In this document: positions 11,937 to 31,936 of the stretch, in pieces | How the letters are laid out: every line of letters starts with the position of its first letter | How positions within the stretch are numbered: position 1 is the first letter of the stretch | Origin: Billgrantia pellis | GTDB taxonomy: Bacteria > Pseudomonadota > Gammaproteobacteria > Pseudomonadales > Halomonadaceae | Assembly (NCBI RefSeq): GCF_008297955.1 | Contig: NZ_VTPY01000004.1 | Coordinates: 434,001-498,000 of the forward strand | Length of the DNA: 64,000 nt | Reading direction: 5' to 3' | Notes under the pieces: model-generated | What the model was told of the DNA's origin: nothing | The model's input: the letters and a program-made list of their open reading frames with translations, nothing else | Database searches by the model: none | Made by a program: the position numbers and the translations under genes

Positions 11937-12410
11937 TTAGTCGGCGTGATCGAGCCGCTCCAGGGCATAGCGGATCTGCTCGTAATCGAAGCCGCGGCCG
12001 GCCAGGAAACGCTCGCGCCGGGCGCGCTCGCGGGGGGAGTCGCCGGGATGGATGAAGCGCCGGGACAACGCTTCGGCAGCCAGCTCGAACCAGTCGACTT
12101 CGCCGGCCTGCTCGGCTGCGGCCAGCGTCGCCGCGGCCTGAGCACGATCGATGCCGCGCCGCTCGAGTTCGACGCGGACCTTCAGCGGCCCCTGGCCACG
12201 CGCCACCCGCGAACGCAGGAAACTCTCGGCAAAGCGCGCGTCGGACTGCAGGCCCTGCTCGTTCAGCTCGTCGAGGCATGCCTCTATCGCTGCGGCAGAA
12301 TGGGAGCGAGCCGACAGGCGCAGCACCAGCTCGGCGCGAGAGTACTCGCGCCGAGCCAGCAGGCGAATGGCATCATCCCTTGGGGACGCGGCGCCGGGCT
12401 CGATCGACAT
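11937..12410 (-). CDS. recX: regulatory protein RecX
   Basis: 157 residues, made of the three-helix repeats of RecX: LLARREYSRAELVLRL, then LNEQGLQSDARFAESFLRSRVARGQGPLKVRVELERRGI. It binds RecA filaments and limits recombinase activity. It lies 32 nt downstream of recA on the same strand, so it should be co-transcribed and share the SOS control. Confidence 0.93.
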   Translation of the reverse strand: MSIEPGAASPRDDAIRLLARREYSRAELVLRLSARSHSAAAIEACLDELNEQGLQSDARFAESFLRSRVARGQGPLKVRVELERRGIDRAQAAATLAAAEQAGEVDWFELAAEALSRRFIHPGDSPRERARRERFLAGRGFDYEQIRYALERLDHAD

Positions 12411-12442
12411 GGTTCAGGACAGCTCGTCTGGGCCCGCTCGCC

Positions 12443-13507
<1,065 letters not shown>

Positions 13508-13591
13508 GAGGCTCTCCTCGCAGAACTCGCAAACGATCGCAGGCGCAATCGCGATAAGGAATGGCGGGCTGCCAACGGGGAGCACGCCTGG

Positions 13592-13611
13592 TACTGTATG
13601 GTTGGACAGTA
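13592..13611. promoter_or_regulatory. LexA (SOS) box upstream of recA
   Basis: TACTGTATGGTTGGACAGTA: the CTG-N10-CAG core with TACTGTAT flanks matches the gammaproteobacterial SOS consensus. It lies between pncC and recA, where LexA would block the recA promoter. Confidence 0.88.
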
Positions 13612-13636
13612 GTATGGCGAAAAAATTGCCGCGCGG

Positions 13637-14173
13637 CTAGCCACTCGCGCGATGCGATGACTCTTCGGCTTCCATATAGCGAATCAGCCCCACGATGGCC
13701 TCGCGTACCGCGCGCTCGCGCACCGCACGGCGGTCGCCGGGAAATTGATGGCGCTCAGCCTGCTGGCGCGCCTCATCGCCCCAAGCCAGCCACACGGTAC
13801 CCACCGGCTTCTCCGGCGTGCCGCCGTCGGGGCCGGCCACGCCGCTGATCGCCACCCCCAGCCTCGCCCCGCTGTCGCGGCAGGCGCCGGCCACCATGGC
13901 TTCGACCACTTCGCGGCTCACCGCCCCGTGCTGGGCGATCGACGCCTCCGGCACCCCGAGCAATCGCTTCTTGGCCGCGTTGGAGTAGGTCACGTAGCCG
14001 GTTTCGAAATAGTCGGAGCTGCCGGCGACCGAGGTGATCGCACTGGCCACTCCGCCGCCGGTACAGGATTCGGCGGTCGTGATGCTGACGCCACGCTCGC
14101 GGCAACGCCGCCCGAGCCGCTCGGCCAGGGTCGCAAGATCGAGATTGGCCAGACTGGACGCGCTATGGGGCAT
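13637..14173 (-). CDS. pncC: nicotinamide-nucleotide amidase (CinA C-terminal domain)
   Basis: 178 residues, only the C-terminal CinA domain. Motifs are TTAESCTGGG with the catalytic serine, GYVTYSNAAKKRLLGV and AISGVAGPDGGTPEKPVGTVW. Converts NMN to NaMN in NAD recycling. It is the usual neighbour upstream of recA in gammaproteobacteria; here about 130 bp containing the LexA box separate the two genes. Confidence 0.92.
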   Translation of the reverse strand: MPHSASSLANLDLATLAERLGRRCRERGVSITTAESCTGGGVASAITSVAGSSDYFETGYVTYSNAAKKRLLGVPEASIAQHGAVSREVVEAMVAGACRDSGARLGVAISGVAGPDGGTPEKPVGTVWLAWGDEARQQAERHQFPGDRRAVRERAVREAIVGLIRYMEAEESSHRASG

Positions 14174-14303
14174 CGTATCGCTCCTCGATAAATGGCGAGC
14201 CGGCAGGAAGCCGGCCGCAAGGTCCCGGATCTATTGACCACGATAGCGCATGCACGCCGCTCCTAGCAGCCTCTATCGACGTCTTCCCTCAGCCAGCCGC
14301 TCC

Positions 14304-15419
14304 TCAACTCTGCCGCTCGTTGGCGCGGTGAGCGGAGGCAGTCTCCCGCGCTGCCCGCGGGACCTCGTCGAGAAATTCGATAGAGCGTACCGGCATGGCG
14401 AAGCGGATGTCGCGCGCCTCGAACGCTTCCAGCAGGCCGAAGTTGATCGCCTGCTGAATATCCATATAGAGGTTAAAATCCGGACTTAGCACGTAATAGA
14501 CGACCTCGTACTTCAATGCGTAGTCGTCGAAGAAGCGCAGGTGGGCCCGATCGAAGCGGGTATCATCGATCGACTCGATGACGCCTCGAATCAACTCCGG
14601 CACGTCGCGCACCTTGTCCAGCGGCGTACGGAAGGAGAGCGCCACGTTGAATGCCACGCGCCGCTCGTTCATGCGATTGTAGTTGTGAATGGTCTGCTGC
14701 AGCAGTCGCGTATTGGAAATAACGACCTGTTCGCCGCTCAGGCTGCGCACACGTGTTGTCTTGAGACCGATGTACTCGATGGTGCCGGCAATGTCGCCAA
14801 AGACGATGAAGTGGCCGACCTTGAACGGCTTGTCGATGCCGATGGACGCCGAGGCGAACAGGTCGCCGAGCAGGGTCTGCACCGCCAGTGCGATGGCGAT
14901 GCCACCAATCCCCAGACTGGCGATGAAAGCCGTGATGTTCACCCCCAGATTGGCCAGTCCCGAGAGGAGTACCACTGCCCAGAGCCCCGTTCGGAACATC
15001 AGCACGACCATGGTCACGGTCAGTTGGTTGTCGCGGCCGGCTTCCGACCGAAGGGTATCCTCTTTCCACAGGTCCAGAGCGGCATCGATCCACAAGCCGA
15101 ACTGGATGGCCAGCACCAGGAACCAGAGGTGGCTGACTCGCTGTTCCCACACGGGGCCCAGCTCCACCACGAACAGGGCCACCTGCAGTGCGAACGCGGC
15201 CAATAGCAGCCGGCTGGTATGCTCGGCGATATGCGCGGCGTAGCGCCGCCAGCGCCGCCTGCCGTGGGAGGACCAATCGACGATGCGTGTCACGAGCAGG
15301 CGCAGCGCCAAGCGCAGCGCGATATAGCTGGCGACGGTAATGCCCAGTATCGCCAGCAACGTCATCAGGGCCGGCTGGTTCAGCCAGGCCAGCCAGTCGT
15401 TCCAAAGTTCCCTTTGCAT
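14304..15419 (-). CDS. MscS-family mechanosensitive channel
   Basis: 371 residues with several N-terminal helices (about 20-40, 70-90, 100-115, 140-160). The MscS pore region is SLGIGGIAIALAVQTLLGDLFASASIGIDKPF, and the cytoplasmic beta domain starts with DIAGTIEYIGLKTTRVRSLSGEQVVISN. It should gate under hypo-osmotic stress, a central need for a halophile that accumulates solutes. It resembles the mid-sized YbdG/YnaI-like members more than the 286-residue MscS; exact subfamily not settled. It is divergent from mutS. Confidence 0.88.
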   Translation of the reverse strand: MQRELWNDWLAWLNQPALMTLLAILGITVASYIALRLALRLLVTRIVDWSSHGRRRWRRYAAHIAEHTSRLLLAAFALQVALFVVELGPVWEQRVSHLWFLVLAIQFGLWIDAALDLWKEDTLRSEAGRDNQLTVTMVVLMFRTGLWAVVLLSGLANLGVNITAFIASLGIGGIAIALAVQTLLGDLFASASIGIDKPFKVGHFIVFGDIAGTIEYIGLKTTRVRSLSGEQVVISNTRLLQQTIHNYNRMNERRVAFNVALSFRTPLDKVRDVPELIRGVIESIDDTRFDRAHLRFFDDYALKYEVVYYVLSPDFNLYMDIQQAINFGLLEAFEARDIRFAMPVRSIEFLDEVPRAARETASAHRANERQS

Positions 15420-15572
15420 AATGCCTCCCGGATGACTCGACAGCGCCAGTCAGTATGGCCAATTCGATGAAAACTGCATGAAGGTTCCGCAGCGCATGAA
15501 GGTCGGGGGCGGACCGTGATAATCTTGCCCCCTGATACCCACGCAACCGACCGACGAGCCAGCCACGAACGC

Positions 15573-18161
15573 ATGAACGACGCGGTCAAGACAGCCATGC
15601 CGGCCCATACGCCGATGATGGCCCAGTATTTGAAGATCAAGCGCGAGCACCCCGGCGTGCTGCTGTTTTATCGGATGGGCGATTTCTACGAGCTGTTCTT
15701 CGACGATGCCAAGCGCGCCGCCACACTGCTCGACATTACCCTGACCCAGCGCGGCCAGTCCGCCGGCAAACCGATCCCCATGGCCGGGGTGCCCTACCAC
15801 AGTGCCGAAGGCTACCTGGCACGCCTGGTGAAGGCCGGCGAGTCGGTGGCGATCTGCGAGCAGATCGGCGACCCGGCAACGAGCAAAGGCCCGGTGGAGC
15901 GCAAGGTCGTACGCATCGTCACTCCGGGCACGCTCTATGACGAGGCGCTGCTTGACGCTCGCCGCGACAATCTGCTGGTAGCCGTGCATCCTGCCGGCGA
16001 GTGCTGGGGCATCGCCTGGCTGGAGCTGTCCAGCGGTCGCTTCAGCGTGCTAGAGGTGGAAGGCGAGAGTGACATGCTGGCCGAACTCCAGCGCCTGGAC
16101 CCCGCCGAGCTGCTGGTGCCCGACAGTCTCACGCTGCCGCCCGGCCTGGAAGGACGCCAGGGGTTGCGTCGCCAGAGCGATTGGCTATTCGATCTCGACA
16201 GCGCCACGCGCCTGCTGTGCGACCAGTTCCAGGTACAGGACCTGCGCGGTTTCGGCTGTGCTCATCTCGAGGCCGCCCTCACCGCCGCCGGTGTGCTGGT
16301 GGAGTACGCGCGCGACACCCAGCGTTCGCGCCTGCCCCACGTCACCGCGCTGGGCGTGGAGAGCCGCGACGATGCCGTGGTCATCGACGCCGCCAGTCGT
16401 CGCAACCTGGAGATCGATATCAATCTTGGCGGCGGTGGCGACAACACCCTGGCCAGCGTGCTCGACACCACCGCCACCGCCATGGGGTCGCGTCTGCTCA
16501 AGCGCTGGCTCAACCGCCCGCTGCGCGACCGCACCCAGGTGCAGGGGCGCCAGGCGGCGGTCGCCCTGCTACTCGAGCGGGAGGGCTTCGTGACGCTGCG
16601 CGAGTTGCTCAAGGCGATCGGCGACGTCGAACGCATCCTGGCCCGAGTCGCGCTCTACAGCGCTCGCCCGCGCGATCTTGCGCGCCTGCGTGACGCCCTG
16701 CTGGCGCTGCCAGAACTGCAACGTGAGCTCGCCGACTACGCTGAAGGGACCGCGCTGGACGAACTGGCCCACCATATCCGCCCATACCCGGCGCTGGCCG
16801 ATATGCTGGCACGGGGGCTGGTCGACAATCCCCCCGTGGTGATCCGCGACGGCGGCGTGATCCGCGAAGGCTTCGACGCCGAACTTGACGACTACCGGGG
16901 ACTCGCCGAGCATGCCGGCGACTACTTGGTGCAGTTGGAAACGCGTGAGCGCGAGCGCACCGGATTGACCGGGCTAAAAGTGGGCTTCAACCGCGTTCAT
17001 GGTTACTACATCGAAATTCCCCGCGCCCAGGCCCGCGAAGCGCCGGCCGACTATATCCGCCGCCAGACCCTGAAGAACGCCGAGCGCTTCATCATTCCCG
17101 AACTCAAGGAGTTCGAGGACAAGGCGCTGTCGGCCAAGTCGCGCGCCCTGGCCCGTGAGAAGCTGCTCTACGATGGCCTGCTCGATTCACTCAATGCCGA
17201 GCTCGGCCCGTTGCAAGGCACCGGCCGCGCCCTGGCGGCGCTGGATGTGCTGGCGACCTTCGCCGAGCGCGCCCAGGCGCTCGGTTTCACTCGACCGCAG
17301 CTGCTCCAGGTGCCGGGGATCGAGATTCGCGGCGGACGCCACCCGGTGGTCGAACACGTCAGCGACGGCCCCTTCGTGCCCAACGACCTGATGCTGGATG
17401 ATAAGCGCCGCATGCTGGTCATCACCGGCCCGAACATGGGCGGCAAATCCACCTACATGCGCCAGGCGGCGCTGATCACCCTGCTCGCCCATACCGGCAG
17501 TTTCGTACCCGCCGACGCGGCCTGCATCGGCCCGGTGGATCGTATCTTCACGCGTATCGGCTCGTCGGACGACCTGGCCGGCGGACGTTCCACCTTTATG
17601 GTGGAGATGACCGAGACCGCCAATATTCTGCACAACGCCACCGACCACAGCCTGGTGCTAATGGACGAAATCGGCCGTGGCACCAGCACCTTCGACGGCC
17701 TGTCGCTGGCCTGGGCCAGTGCCGAGCACCTGACCCGCACACGAGCGTTCACGCTGTTTGCCACCCATTACTTCGAGATGACCGCTCTCGCCGAACAGGC
17801 CGAGGGAGTGGCCAACGTGCACCTCACGGCCGCCGAGCACCGTGACGGCATCGTCTTCATGCATCGTGTGGAGGAGGGCCCCGCCAGCCAGAGCTATGGT
17901 CTGCAGGTGGCGCAGTTGGCCGGCGTGCCGCAGTCGGTCATCGCCCGAGCGCGCGACAAGTTGTCCCAGCTGGAGCAGCAGGAGGTCGATCAGAGCAGTC
18001 GCGGCGGCCCTCGGCACGACAGCGGGCCGGCCCCCTTGCAGAACGATTTGTTCGCCACCGCACCCCATCCGCTACTCGACGCCTTGGGCGGGTTGAATCC
18101 GGACGAGCTAACGCCGCGCCAAGCACTGGAATTGATCTATGCCTGGCGCGAGCAGCTCTAA
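15573..18161 (+). CDS. mutS: DNA mismatch repair protein MutS
   Basis: 862 residues from this ATG (E. coli 853). The mismatch-binding domain has [11 protein letters not shown] (Phe-x-Glu). A connector, lever and clamp follow, then the ATPase with Walker [10 protein letters not shown] and [16 protein letters not shown]. The C-terminus ends with the short dimerisation tail. The frame also offers GTG 15516, but ATG 15573 aligns with the E. coli N-terminus (AHTPMM near residue 10). Followed by fdxA, as in Pseudomonas. Confidence 0.96.
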   Translation: MNDAVKTAMPAHTPMMAQYLKIKREHPGVLLFYRMGDFYELFFDDAKRAATLLDITLTQRGQSAGKPIPMAGVPYHSAEGYLARLVKAGESVAICEQIGDPATSKGPVERKVVRIVTPGTLYDEALLDARRDNLLVAVHPAGECWGIAWLELSSGRFSVLEVEGESDMLAELQRLDPAELLVPDSLTLPPGLEGRQGLRRQSDWLFDLDSATRLLCDQFQVQDLRGFGCAHLEAALTAAGVLVEYARDTQRSRLPHVTALGVESRDDAVVIDAASRRNLEIDINLGGGGDNTLASVLDTTATAMGSRLLKRWLNRPLRDRTQVQGRQAAVALLLEREGFVTLRELLKAIGDVERILARVALYSARPRDLARLRDALLALPELQRELADYAEGTALDELAHHIRPYPALADMLARGLVDNPPVVIRDGGVIREGFDAELDDYRGLAEHAGDYLVQLETRERERTGLTGLKVGFNRVHGYYIEIPRAQAREAPADYIRRQTLKNAERFIIPELKEFEDKALSAKSRALAREKLLYDGLLDSLNAELGPLQGTGRALAALDVLATFAERAQALGFTRPQLLQVPGIEIRGGRHPVVEHVSDGPFVPNDLMLDDKRRMLVITGPNMGGKSTYMRQAALITLLAHTGSFVPADAACIGPVDRIFTRIGSSDDLAGGRSTFMVEMTETANILHNATDHSLVLMDEIGRGTSTFDGLSLAWASAEHLTRTRAFTLFATHYFEMTALAEQAEGVANVHLTAAEHRDGIVFMHRVEEGPASQSYGLQVAQLAGVPQSVIARARDKLSQLEQQEVDQSSRGGPRHDSGPAPLQNDLFATAPHPLLDALGGLNPDELTPRQALELIYAWREQL

Positions 18162-18224
18162 GCGCCACGCGGCTTGCTCACACCGGGTGGCATGACTAGA
18201 ATGAAGCGTCCAGCGGATTCAAGC

Positions 18225-18269
18225 TTATAAAAAGTTTATTTTTTATAACTATCAGACTTAAGACTGATA
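18225..18269. promoter_or_regulatory. two adjacent inverted repeats in the AT-rich fdxA leader
   Basis: TTATAAAAA (18225-18233) and TTTTTATAA (18240-18248) form a 9-bp AT-only inverted repeat. Directly after it is a 20-bp palindrome with one mismatched pair, TATCAGACTTAAGACTGATA (18250-18269). Either may bind a regulator or form an RNA hairpin ahead of fdxA; the AT content is far below the local GC level. Function unknown. Confidence 0.35.
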
Positions 18270-18323
18270 CCGATCATCATCAGCCGGGAAGGGCACGCCC
18301 CGGCTGCGAGGAGGGAGACAGGC

Positions 18324-18647
18324 ATGACCTTTGTCGTCACCGAAAACTGCATCAAGTGCAAGTACACCGACTGCGTCGAGGTCTGCCCGGTGGATTGCTT
18401 CTACGAAGGCCCCAACTTCCTGGTAATACATCCGGACGAGTGCATCGACTGCGCTCTGTGCGAGCCGGAGTGCCCTGCCGAGGCGATCTTCTCGGAGGAT
18501 GAGTTACCTGAAGGGCAGGAGGAATTCATCGCCATCAACGCCGAACTCTCCGAGGTGTGGCCCAACATCACCGAGAAACAGGATCCACCGGCGGATGCGG
18601 AGGAGTGGGATGGCAAGCCGGGCAAGCTTCAATACTTGGAGCGCTGA
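18324..18647 (+). CDS. fdxA: 7Fe ferredoxin FdxA ([3Fe-4S][4Fe-4S])
   Basis: 107 residues. The first half carries [17 protein letters not shown]; the second carries [12 protein letters not shown], a classical 4Fe-4S set. The C-terminal extension [15 protein letters not shown] is typical of the Azotobacter-type FdxA. Electron carrier in the cytoplasm. GAGGGAG precedes ATG 18324. The mutS-fdxA order is shared with Pseudomonas, where the small RNA rsmZ follows. Confidence 0.95.
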   Translation: MTFVVTENCIKCKYTDCVEVCPVDCFYEGPNFLVIHPDECIDCALCEPECPAEAIFSEDELPEGQEEFIAINAELSEVWPNITEKQDPPADAEEWDGKPGKLQYLER

Positions 18648-18794
18648 GCCTCTCCTATTCGGTTAGCGCCCTTACCGATCGCGGGCGCTGAACGCGATAC
18701 CGTACCGGCTTCAGGAAAGCAGCCACGTCACGCAGCGCGTTGGCGCGCCATGAAGCGAAAAGGCCGTTAGCGACAGGAACGCGAGCCATACACG

Positions 18795-18971
18795 AAGAAA
18801 GGCGGCCTCATAGGCCGCCCGGCTCCCAGCATTTCCTTGGACGGGTCCCTCCGTCCTGACTCCAGTGGCAAACGTCCCTGCCCGGAGGCAACCTCCTGTC
18901 GCACCGGGCGCGCCACATCATCAGCATCCCGTTGCATCCTGCTGGAGAGCTCTCCCGCTCTGCCTTGTCCC
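18795..18971 (-). ncRNA. candidate Rsm/CsrB-family CsrA-sequestering small RNA (RsmZ-like)
   Basis: The predicted transcript of about 175 nt contains 12 GGA motifs, the binding signature of CsrA/RsmA. Several sit in hairpin loops: GGACGGAGGGACCCGTCC (18856 down to 18839) has a 6-bp stem with loop AGGGAC, and GGCA/TGCC encloses another GGGA. It starts just after a fair sigma-70 promoter and ends in an intrinsic terminator. A GacA-type box lies about 185 nt upstream of the predicted start. The position next to fdxA matches rsmZ of Pseudomonas. No plausible protein is encoded. The ends are predicted, not measured. Confidence 0.78.
18801..18819 (-). terminator. terminator of the sRNA
   Basis: 8-bp perfect stem GGCGGCCT / AGGCCGCC with a 3-nt loop, followed on the minus strand by TTTCTTCG. 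Confidence 0.75.
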
Positions 18972-18976
18972 ATGGG

Positions 18977-19005
18977 TATTTTGGCAGTTAAGCCTCTAGT
19001 CGCAA
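18977..19005 (-). promoter_or_regulatory. sigma-70 promoter of the sRNA
   Basis: Minus strand: -35 TTGCGA (19000-19005), 17-nt spacer, -10 AAAATA (18977-18982). The predicted start is at about 18970-18971, a G. Confidence 0.5.
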
Positions 19006-19088
19006 AATCCTCCAAACTTCCTTCTTTGCCATGATCGGCTTTCACTGTTAGTTGAAATTCTACCTGTCGATCAATCGCTTAAAGAAAA

Positions 19089-19109
19089 ACCGATGCCTTG
19101 GGCATCGGT
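19089..19109 (-). terminator. terminator of eno
   Basis: 9-bp stem ACCGATGCC / GGCATCGGT with loop TTG. On the minus strand it is followed by TTTTCTTT. It lies between the GacA box and the sRNA promoter. Confidence 0.85.
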
Positions 19110-19146
19110 TTCTTGGGGTCTTACTTCGCTTAGTTCGTCGCCATTA

Positions 19147-19164
19147 TGTAGGGAATATCTTACA
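19147..19164. promoter_or_regulatory. GacA-type upstream activating sequence
   Basis: TGTAGGGAATATCTTACA matches the published TGTAAG-N6-CTTACA consensus with one mismatch. Its centre is about 185 nt upstream of the predicted sRNA start, close to the spacing known for Pseudomonas rsm sRNA genes. Found in the eno-sRNA interval. Confidence 0.75.
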
Positions 19165-19231
19165 AGATAGTCAGCGATATCCTCGGCCAATGGTCTTGGT
19201 CGCGGCATGCCGGCACCAGCGTCACCCGACG

Positions 19232-20545
<1,314 letters not shown>

Positions 20546-20601
20546 TCAGCGTTGATTGAGTCGATGCGGTAGCGCTTCTGCCATCGGCTTATTCGATCGG
20601 C

Positions 20602-23216
<2,615 letters not shown>

Positions 23217-23242
23217 TCAATTTCGCTGCCTGACGCCGTTGC

Positions 23243-23797
23243 TCATGCCCACCAGCGCGCCAGATCCCCGCCCAGCGGGTCGCGCAGCGGCCGAGACACC
23301 TTGGCGATTCGCGCCACGGCGGCATCGTGTGCATCCGGGTCGGCGCGGATCAGGTCGAGTTCGCGCTGATCCTCGGGATAGGCGGCCAGCAGCAAGAAAT
23401 CGTCGCTGGCCCAGAGGTGACAATGGCCGGTGCCCGCCGGCAGCACCAGGACATCGCCGACGTTGAGCTCGACATCCTGCCCCTTCTCACCACCCAGCCG
23501 CAGCCGGCCGCGCCCGGCGAGCACGCCGAAGGCTTCATGGGCAATGGAATGGTAATGGTGATATTCGTAGACGCCGCCACGCCAGCTCGGCGGCCAGCCG
23601 CTGGCTGTAAAGAGTCGTTCGAAGCGAGCCGCTATGGCGTCGCGATCGAGCGCGGGATCGACGCCCCGCGAGTGGAACGCCAGCGACGCCAACGGCGTGT
23701 TGGGGATACGACCGTCGTCGGCGAAGACCATTCGCTCCGGCTCGACGGCATCGCCACCGGAAACGGCCAGCCCCAACCTCTCGAGCGAATCGTCCAT
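23243..23797 (-). CDS. cupin-domain protein (YjlB-like)
   Basis: 184 residues. The cupin core has YEYHHYHSIAHEAFGVLAGRGRLRLGG and GDVLVLPAGTGHCHL, with several histidines placed as in metal-binding cupins. It resembles YjlB-type proteins of unknown function; a small-molecule dioxygenase or isomerase role is only a guess. It stands between pyrG and gltD on the same strand, with about 110 nt on either side. Confidence 0.78.
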   Translation of the reverse strand: MDDSLERLGLAVSGGDAVEPERMVFADDGRIPNTPLASLAFHSRGVDPALDRDAIAARFERLFTASGWPPSWRGGVYEYHHYHSIAHEAFGVLAGRGRLRLGGEKGQDVELNVGDVLVLPAGTGHCHLWASDDFLLLAAYPEDQRELDLIRADPDAHDAAVARIAKVSRPLRDPLGGDLARWWA

Positions 23798-23861
23798 GAT
23801 CGTCTCCTGTCGCGTTCGGTTCTGTCACTTGATTCTAGGAAAGGAACGCCCAGAACGACAA

Positions 23862-23884
23862 CGCCCCGGCGCTTGGCCGGGGCG
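23862..23884 (-). terminator. terminator of gltBD
   Basis: Perfect 9-bp stem CGCCCCGGC / GCCGGGGCG with loop GCTTG, 23 nt past the gltD stop. The minus-strand tail TTGTCGTTCT is only moderately U-rich. Confidence 0.6.
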
Positions 23885-23907
23885 AATCGTATCGGGAACG
23901 GGGGCAT

Positions 23908-29804
<5,897 letters not shown>

Positions 29805-30279
29805 GGCGTGCCTCGAAGAGTAACTATTGACCTAACAACAACAGCTATGTATCTTTGTATGTTTTTCTTTATTTCTTGCTGTCAGTAACAGCCTGCTGCT
29901 GTCGCGAGAAAAGGACGCCCAGCATAGACACTTACTGCCCCGCCGCGCAATCTCCCCCTTACCCTACCCTCAGCAAAACCCCCATCAAATCCGCAACTTG
30001 CTGAATGAACCAGAGCAAAAACAACTATCAGTTCAAGGACTTGCGGTACGCATAAACGGTATTCAAACGATCGAAATCTTGTATGCGACTTTGGTCTAAT
30101 TAGCCTGTTTTTTTCCATACCGATCCGGCATGAGGCATGCGGATTTGAATCCGAGGCAACAACAAGACGCGCTGGCAAGAGCACCAAACGGCACAGAGCA
30201 GAAGGCCGCACGAATCGCTTCGTGCGGCCCAAGAGGCGTTGCCAGCGGCTTGGCAGGAGAAAGGGGGGGGGCGCTACGA
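29805..30279. other. 475-bp intergenic region, gltB upstream region
   Basis: No convincing gene. A weak minus-strand promoter (TTGCGC 29945-29950, 18-nt spacer, TATGCT 29921-29926) could serve gltB. The segment 29980-30125 is AT-rich compared with its surroundings. The aroB terminator occupies its right end. In Pseudomonas a damX-like SPOR gene lies here; nothing of it is visible. Confidence 0.5.
30204..30229 (-). terminator. terminator of the pil-aroKB operon
   Basis: Perfect 11-bp stem GGCCGCACGAA / TTCGTGCGGCC with loop TCGC, 50 nt past the aroB stop. On the minus strand the tail is TTCTGCTCTG. Confidence 0.65.
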
Positions 30280-31386
30280 TTAACGCCGTGGGAAGGAGGC
30301 CAGCAGTTCCTCGAGCTGCGCTCGGGGCGTCTTGTCGTGGATCACTGCGCGGCCCAGCGTTTCGAGCAGTATCAGGCGCAAACGATCGTCGACGTTCTTC
30401 TTGTCCAATCGCATCAGGGCCAGGAAATCGTCGACTCCCATGTCGGCAGGCGCTGCGAGCGGCAAACCGGCCGCCGCAAGGATCGTGGCAGTGCGCTCGA
30501 CCTCAGCCGCGGAGAGCCAACCGAGTCGACGGGACAACTCAGCAGCCATCGCCATGCCGGCGCCTATCGCCTCGCCGTGCAACCAGTTGCCATAGCCCTG
30601 GTGCGCCTCGATGGCATGACCGAAGGTATGGCCCAGGTTGAGCAGGGCCCGAACGCCCTGCTCAGTCTCGTCCGCAGCGACGATCTCGGCCTTGAGCTCG
30701 CAGCTGCGCTCGATGGCTCGCGTCAGCGCCGCCGGCTCGAGCCGACGCAGCGCCGGCAGCTCCGCCTCCAGCCAATCCAGAAAAGCCGCGTCGCGGATCA
30801 GACCGTACTTGATGACCTCGGCCAGGCCCGCCGAAAGCTCTCGTTCCGGCAGGGTCCTGAGCGTATCGGTGTCGATCAGTACCGCCCGCGGCTGCCAGAA
30901 AGCCCCGATCATGTTCTTGCCCAGCGGATGGTTGACGCCCGTCTTGCCGCCCACCGAGGAGTCGACCTGGGCGAGCAGCGTGGTCGGCACCTGAACGAAG
31001 GCAACGCCGCGCTGGTAGCAGGCGGCGGCGAACCCGGTCATGTCGCCGATCACGCCGCCCCCCAGGGCGACAAGCGTGCAGCGGCGATTGAACCCGGCCT
31101 CGAGCAGGGCATCCCAGATACGGGTCACGCTGGCGAGCGTCTTGGTCGCCTCACCGTCGGGCAGAATCAGCTCGTGCACCGTCAATTCCCCGGGAAGCCC
31201 CTCGCGCAGCCGCGCCAGGTAGTGCGGCGCCACCGTCTCGTTGGTAACGATCATGACCTGACGACCGGCCAGATGAGGCGTCAGCCAGGCGGGATCACCG
31301 ATCAGCCCCGGTCCGATATGAATGGGGTAGCTACGCTCGCCGAGCGCCACCTCGAGACTGCGTCGGGTCGCTGGGGAATCGCTCAT
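30280..31386 (-). CDS. aroB: 3-dehydroquinate synthase
   Basis: 368 residues. The NAD-dependent fold has [38 protein letters not shown] and [11 protein letters not shown], with metal-binding residues in the last. Second step of the shikimate pathway. ATG 31386 begins [13 protein letters not shown]; the frame further upstream overlaps aroK. Seven nucleotides after aroK. Confidence 0.96.
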   Translation of the reverse strand: MSDSPATRRSLEVALGERSYPIHIGPGLIGDPAWLTPHLAGRQVMIVTNETVAPHYLARLREGLPGELTVHELILPDGEATKTLASVTRIWDALLEAGFNRRCTLVALGGGVIGDMTGFAAACYQRGVAFVQVPTTLLAQVDSSVGGKTGVNHPLGKNMIGAFWQPRAVLIDTDTLRTLPERELSAGLAEVIKYGLIRDAAFLDWLEAELPALRRLEPAALTRAIERSCELKAEIVAADETEQGVRALLNLGHTFGHAIEAHQGYGNWLHGEAIGAGMAMAAELSRRLGWLSAAEVERTATILAAAGLPLAAPADMGVDDFLALMRLDKKNVDDRLRLILLETLGRAVIHDKTPRAQLEELLASFPRR

Positions 31387-31393
31387 GGGATAC

Positions 31394-31936
31394 TCACGCC
31401 TTGACCTGTAGGGGATCGACGAGCCGCTGGACGCGACGCACGATATCGTTGACCACGGCACGCGGGCTGCGCCGATCGGTACGCACCACGATGTCGGCCG
31501 TGGCGCGATAGAGGGGGTCGCGCAGGTCGAACATCTCGCGCAGCACCTGCTCGCGATCGGGGCGCTGGAGCAACGGACGATTGCGATCCTTGGCCACTCG
31601 CCGGAGTTGCTGCTCGACGGTAGTGAAAAGATAGATCACGGTCCCCCGCTCACGTAGCCGGCGCCGATTCTCCTCGCGCAGCACGGCGCCGCCTCCGGTG
31701 GCGATCACCACCTTCTCCAGCGCGGTCAGTTCCTCGATCATCTGCGCCTCGCGCTGGCGAAAACCCGACTCGCCCTCGACGTCGAAGATCCATGGGATAT
31801 CGGCGCCACAGCGTGCCTGTATCTCATGATCGCTGTCATGGAAGCCGCGTGACAGCTCGGCCGCCAGAAGGCGGCCGATGGTGCTCTTGCCGGCCCCCAT
31901 GGGACCGACCAGGATCAGATTGGGCAAGTCCTGCAT
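31394..31936 (-). CDS. aroK: shikimate kinase
   Basis: 180 residues. P-loop GPMGAGKST, the shikimate-binding DSDHEIQ and GGGAVL, and the lid RPLLQ. Its ATG shares one base with the pilQ TGA stop (TGATG), so translation is coupled to pilQ. TTG 31939 in frame is not needed. Confidence 0.95.
   Translation of the reverse strand: MQDLPNLILVGPMGAGKSTIGRLLAAELSRGFHDSDHEIQARCGADIPWIFDVEGESGFRQREAQMIEELTALEKVVIATGGGAVLREENRRRLRERGTVIYLFTTVEQQLRRVAKDRNRPLLQRPDREQVLREMFDLRDPLYRATADIVVRTDRRSPRAVVNDIVRRVQRLVDPLQVKA

Noticed and set aside
15516..15572. GTG start for mutS giving 19 extra residues
   Set aside because: The extra residues have no counterpart in MutS; ATG 15573 restores the family length.
18767..19045. 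92-residue minus-strand ORF overlapping the sRNA
   Set aside because: No family resemblance; it runs through the sRNA promoter and terminator, and the GGA-rich composition is explained by CsrA sites.
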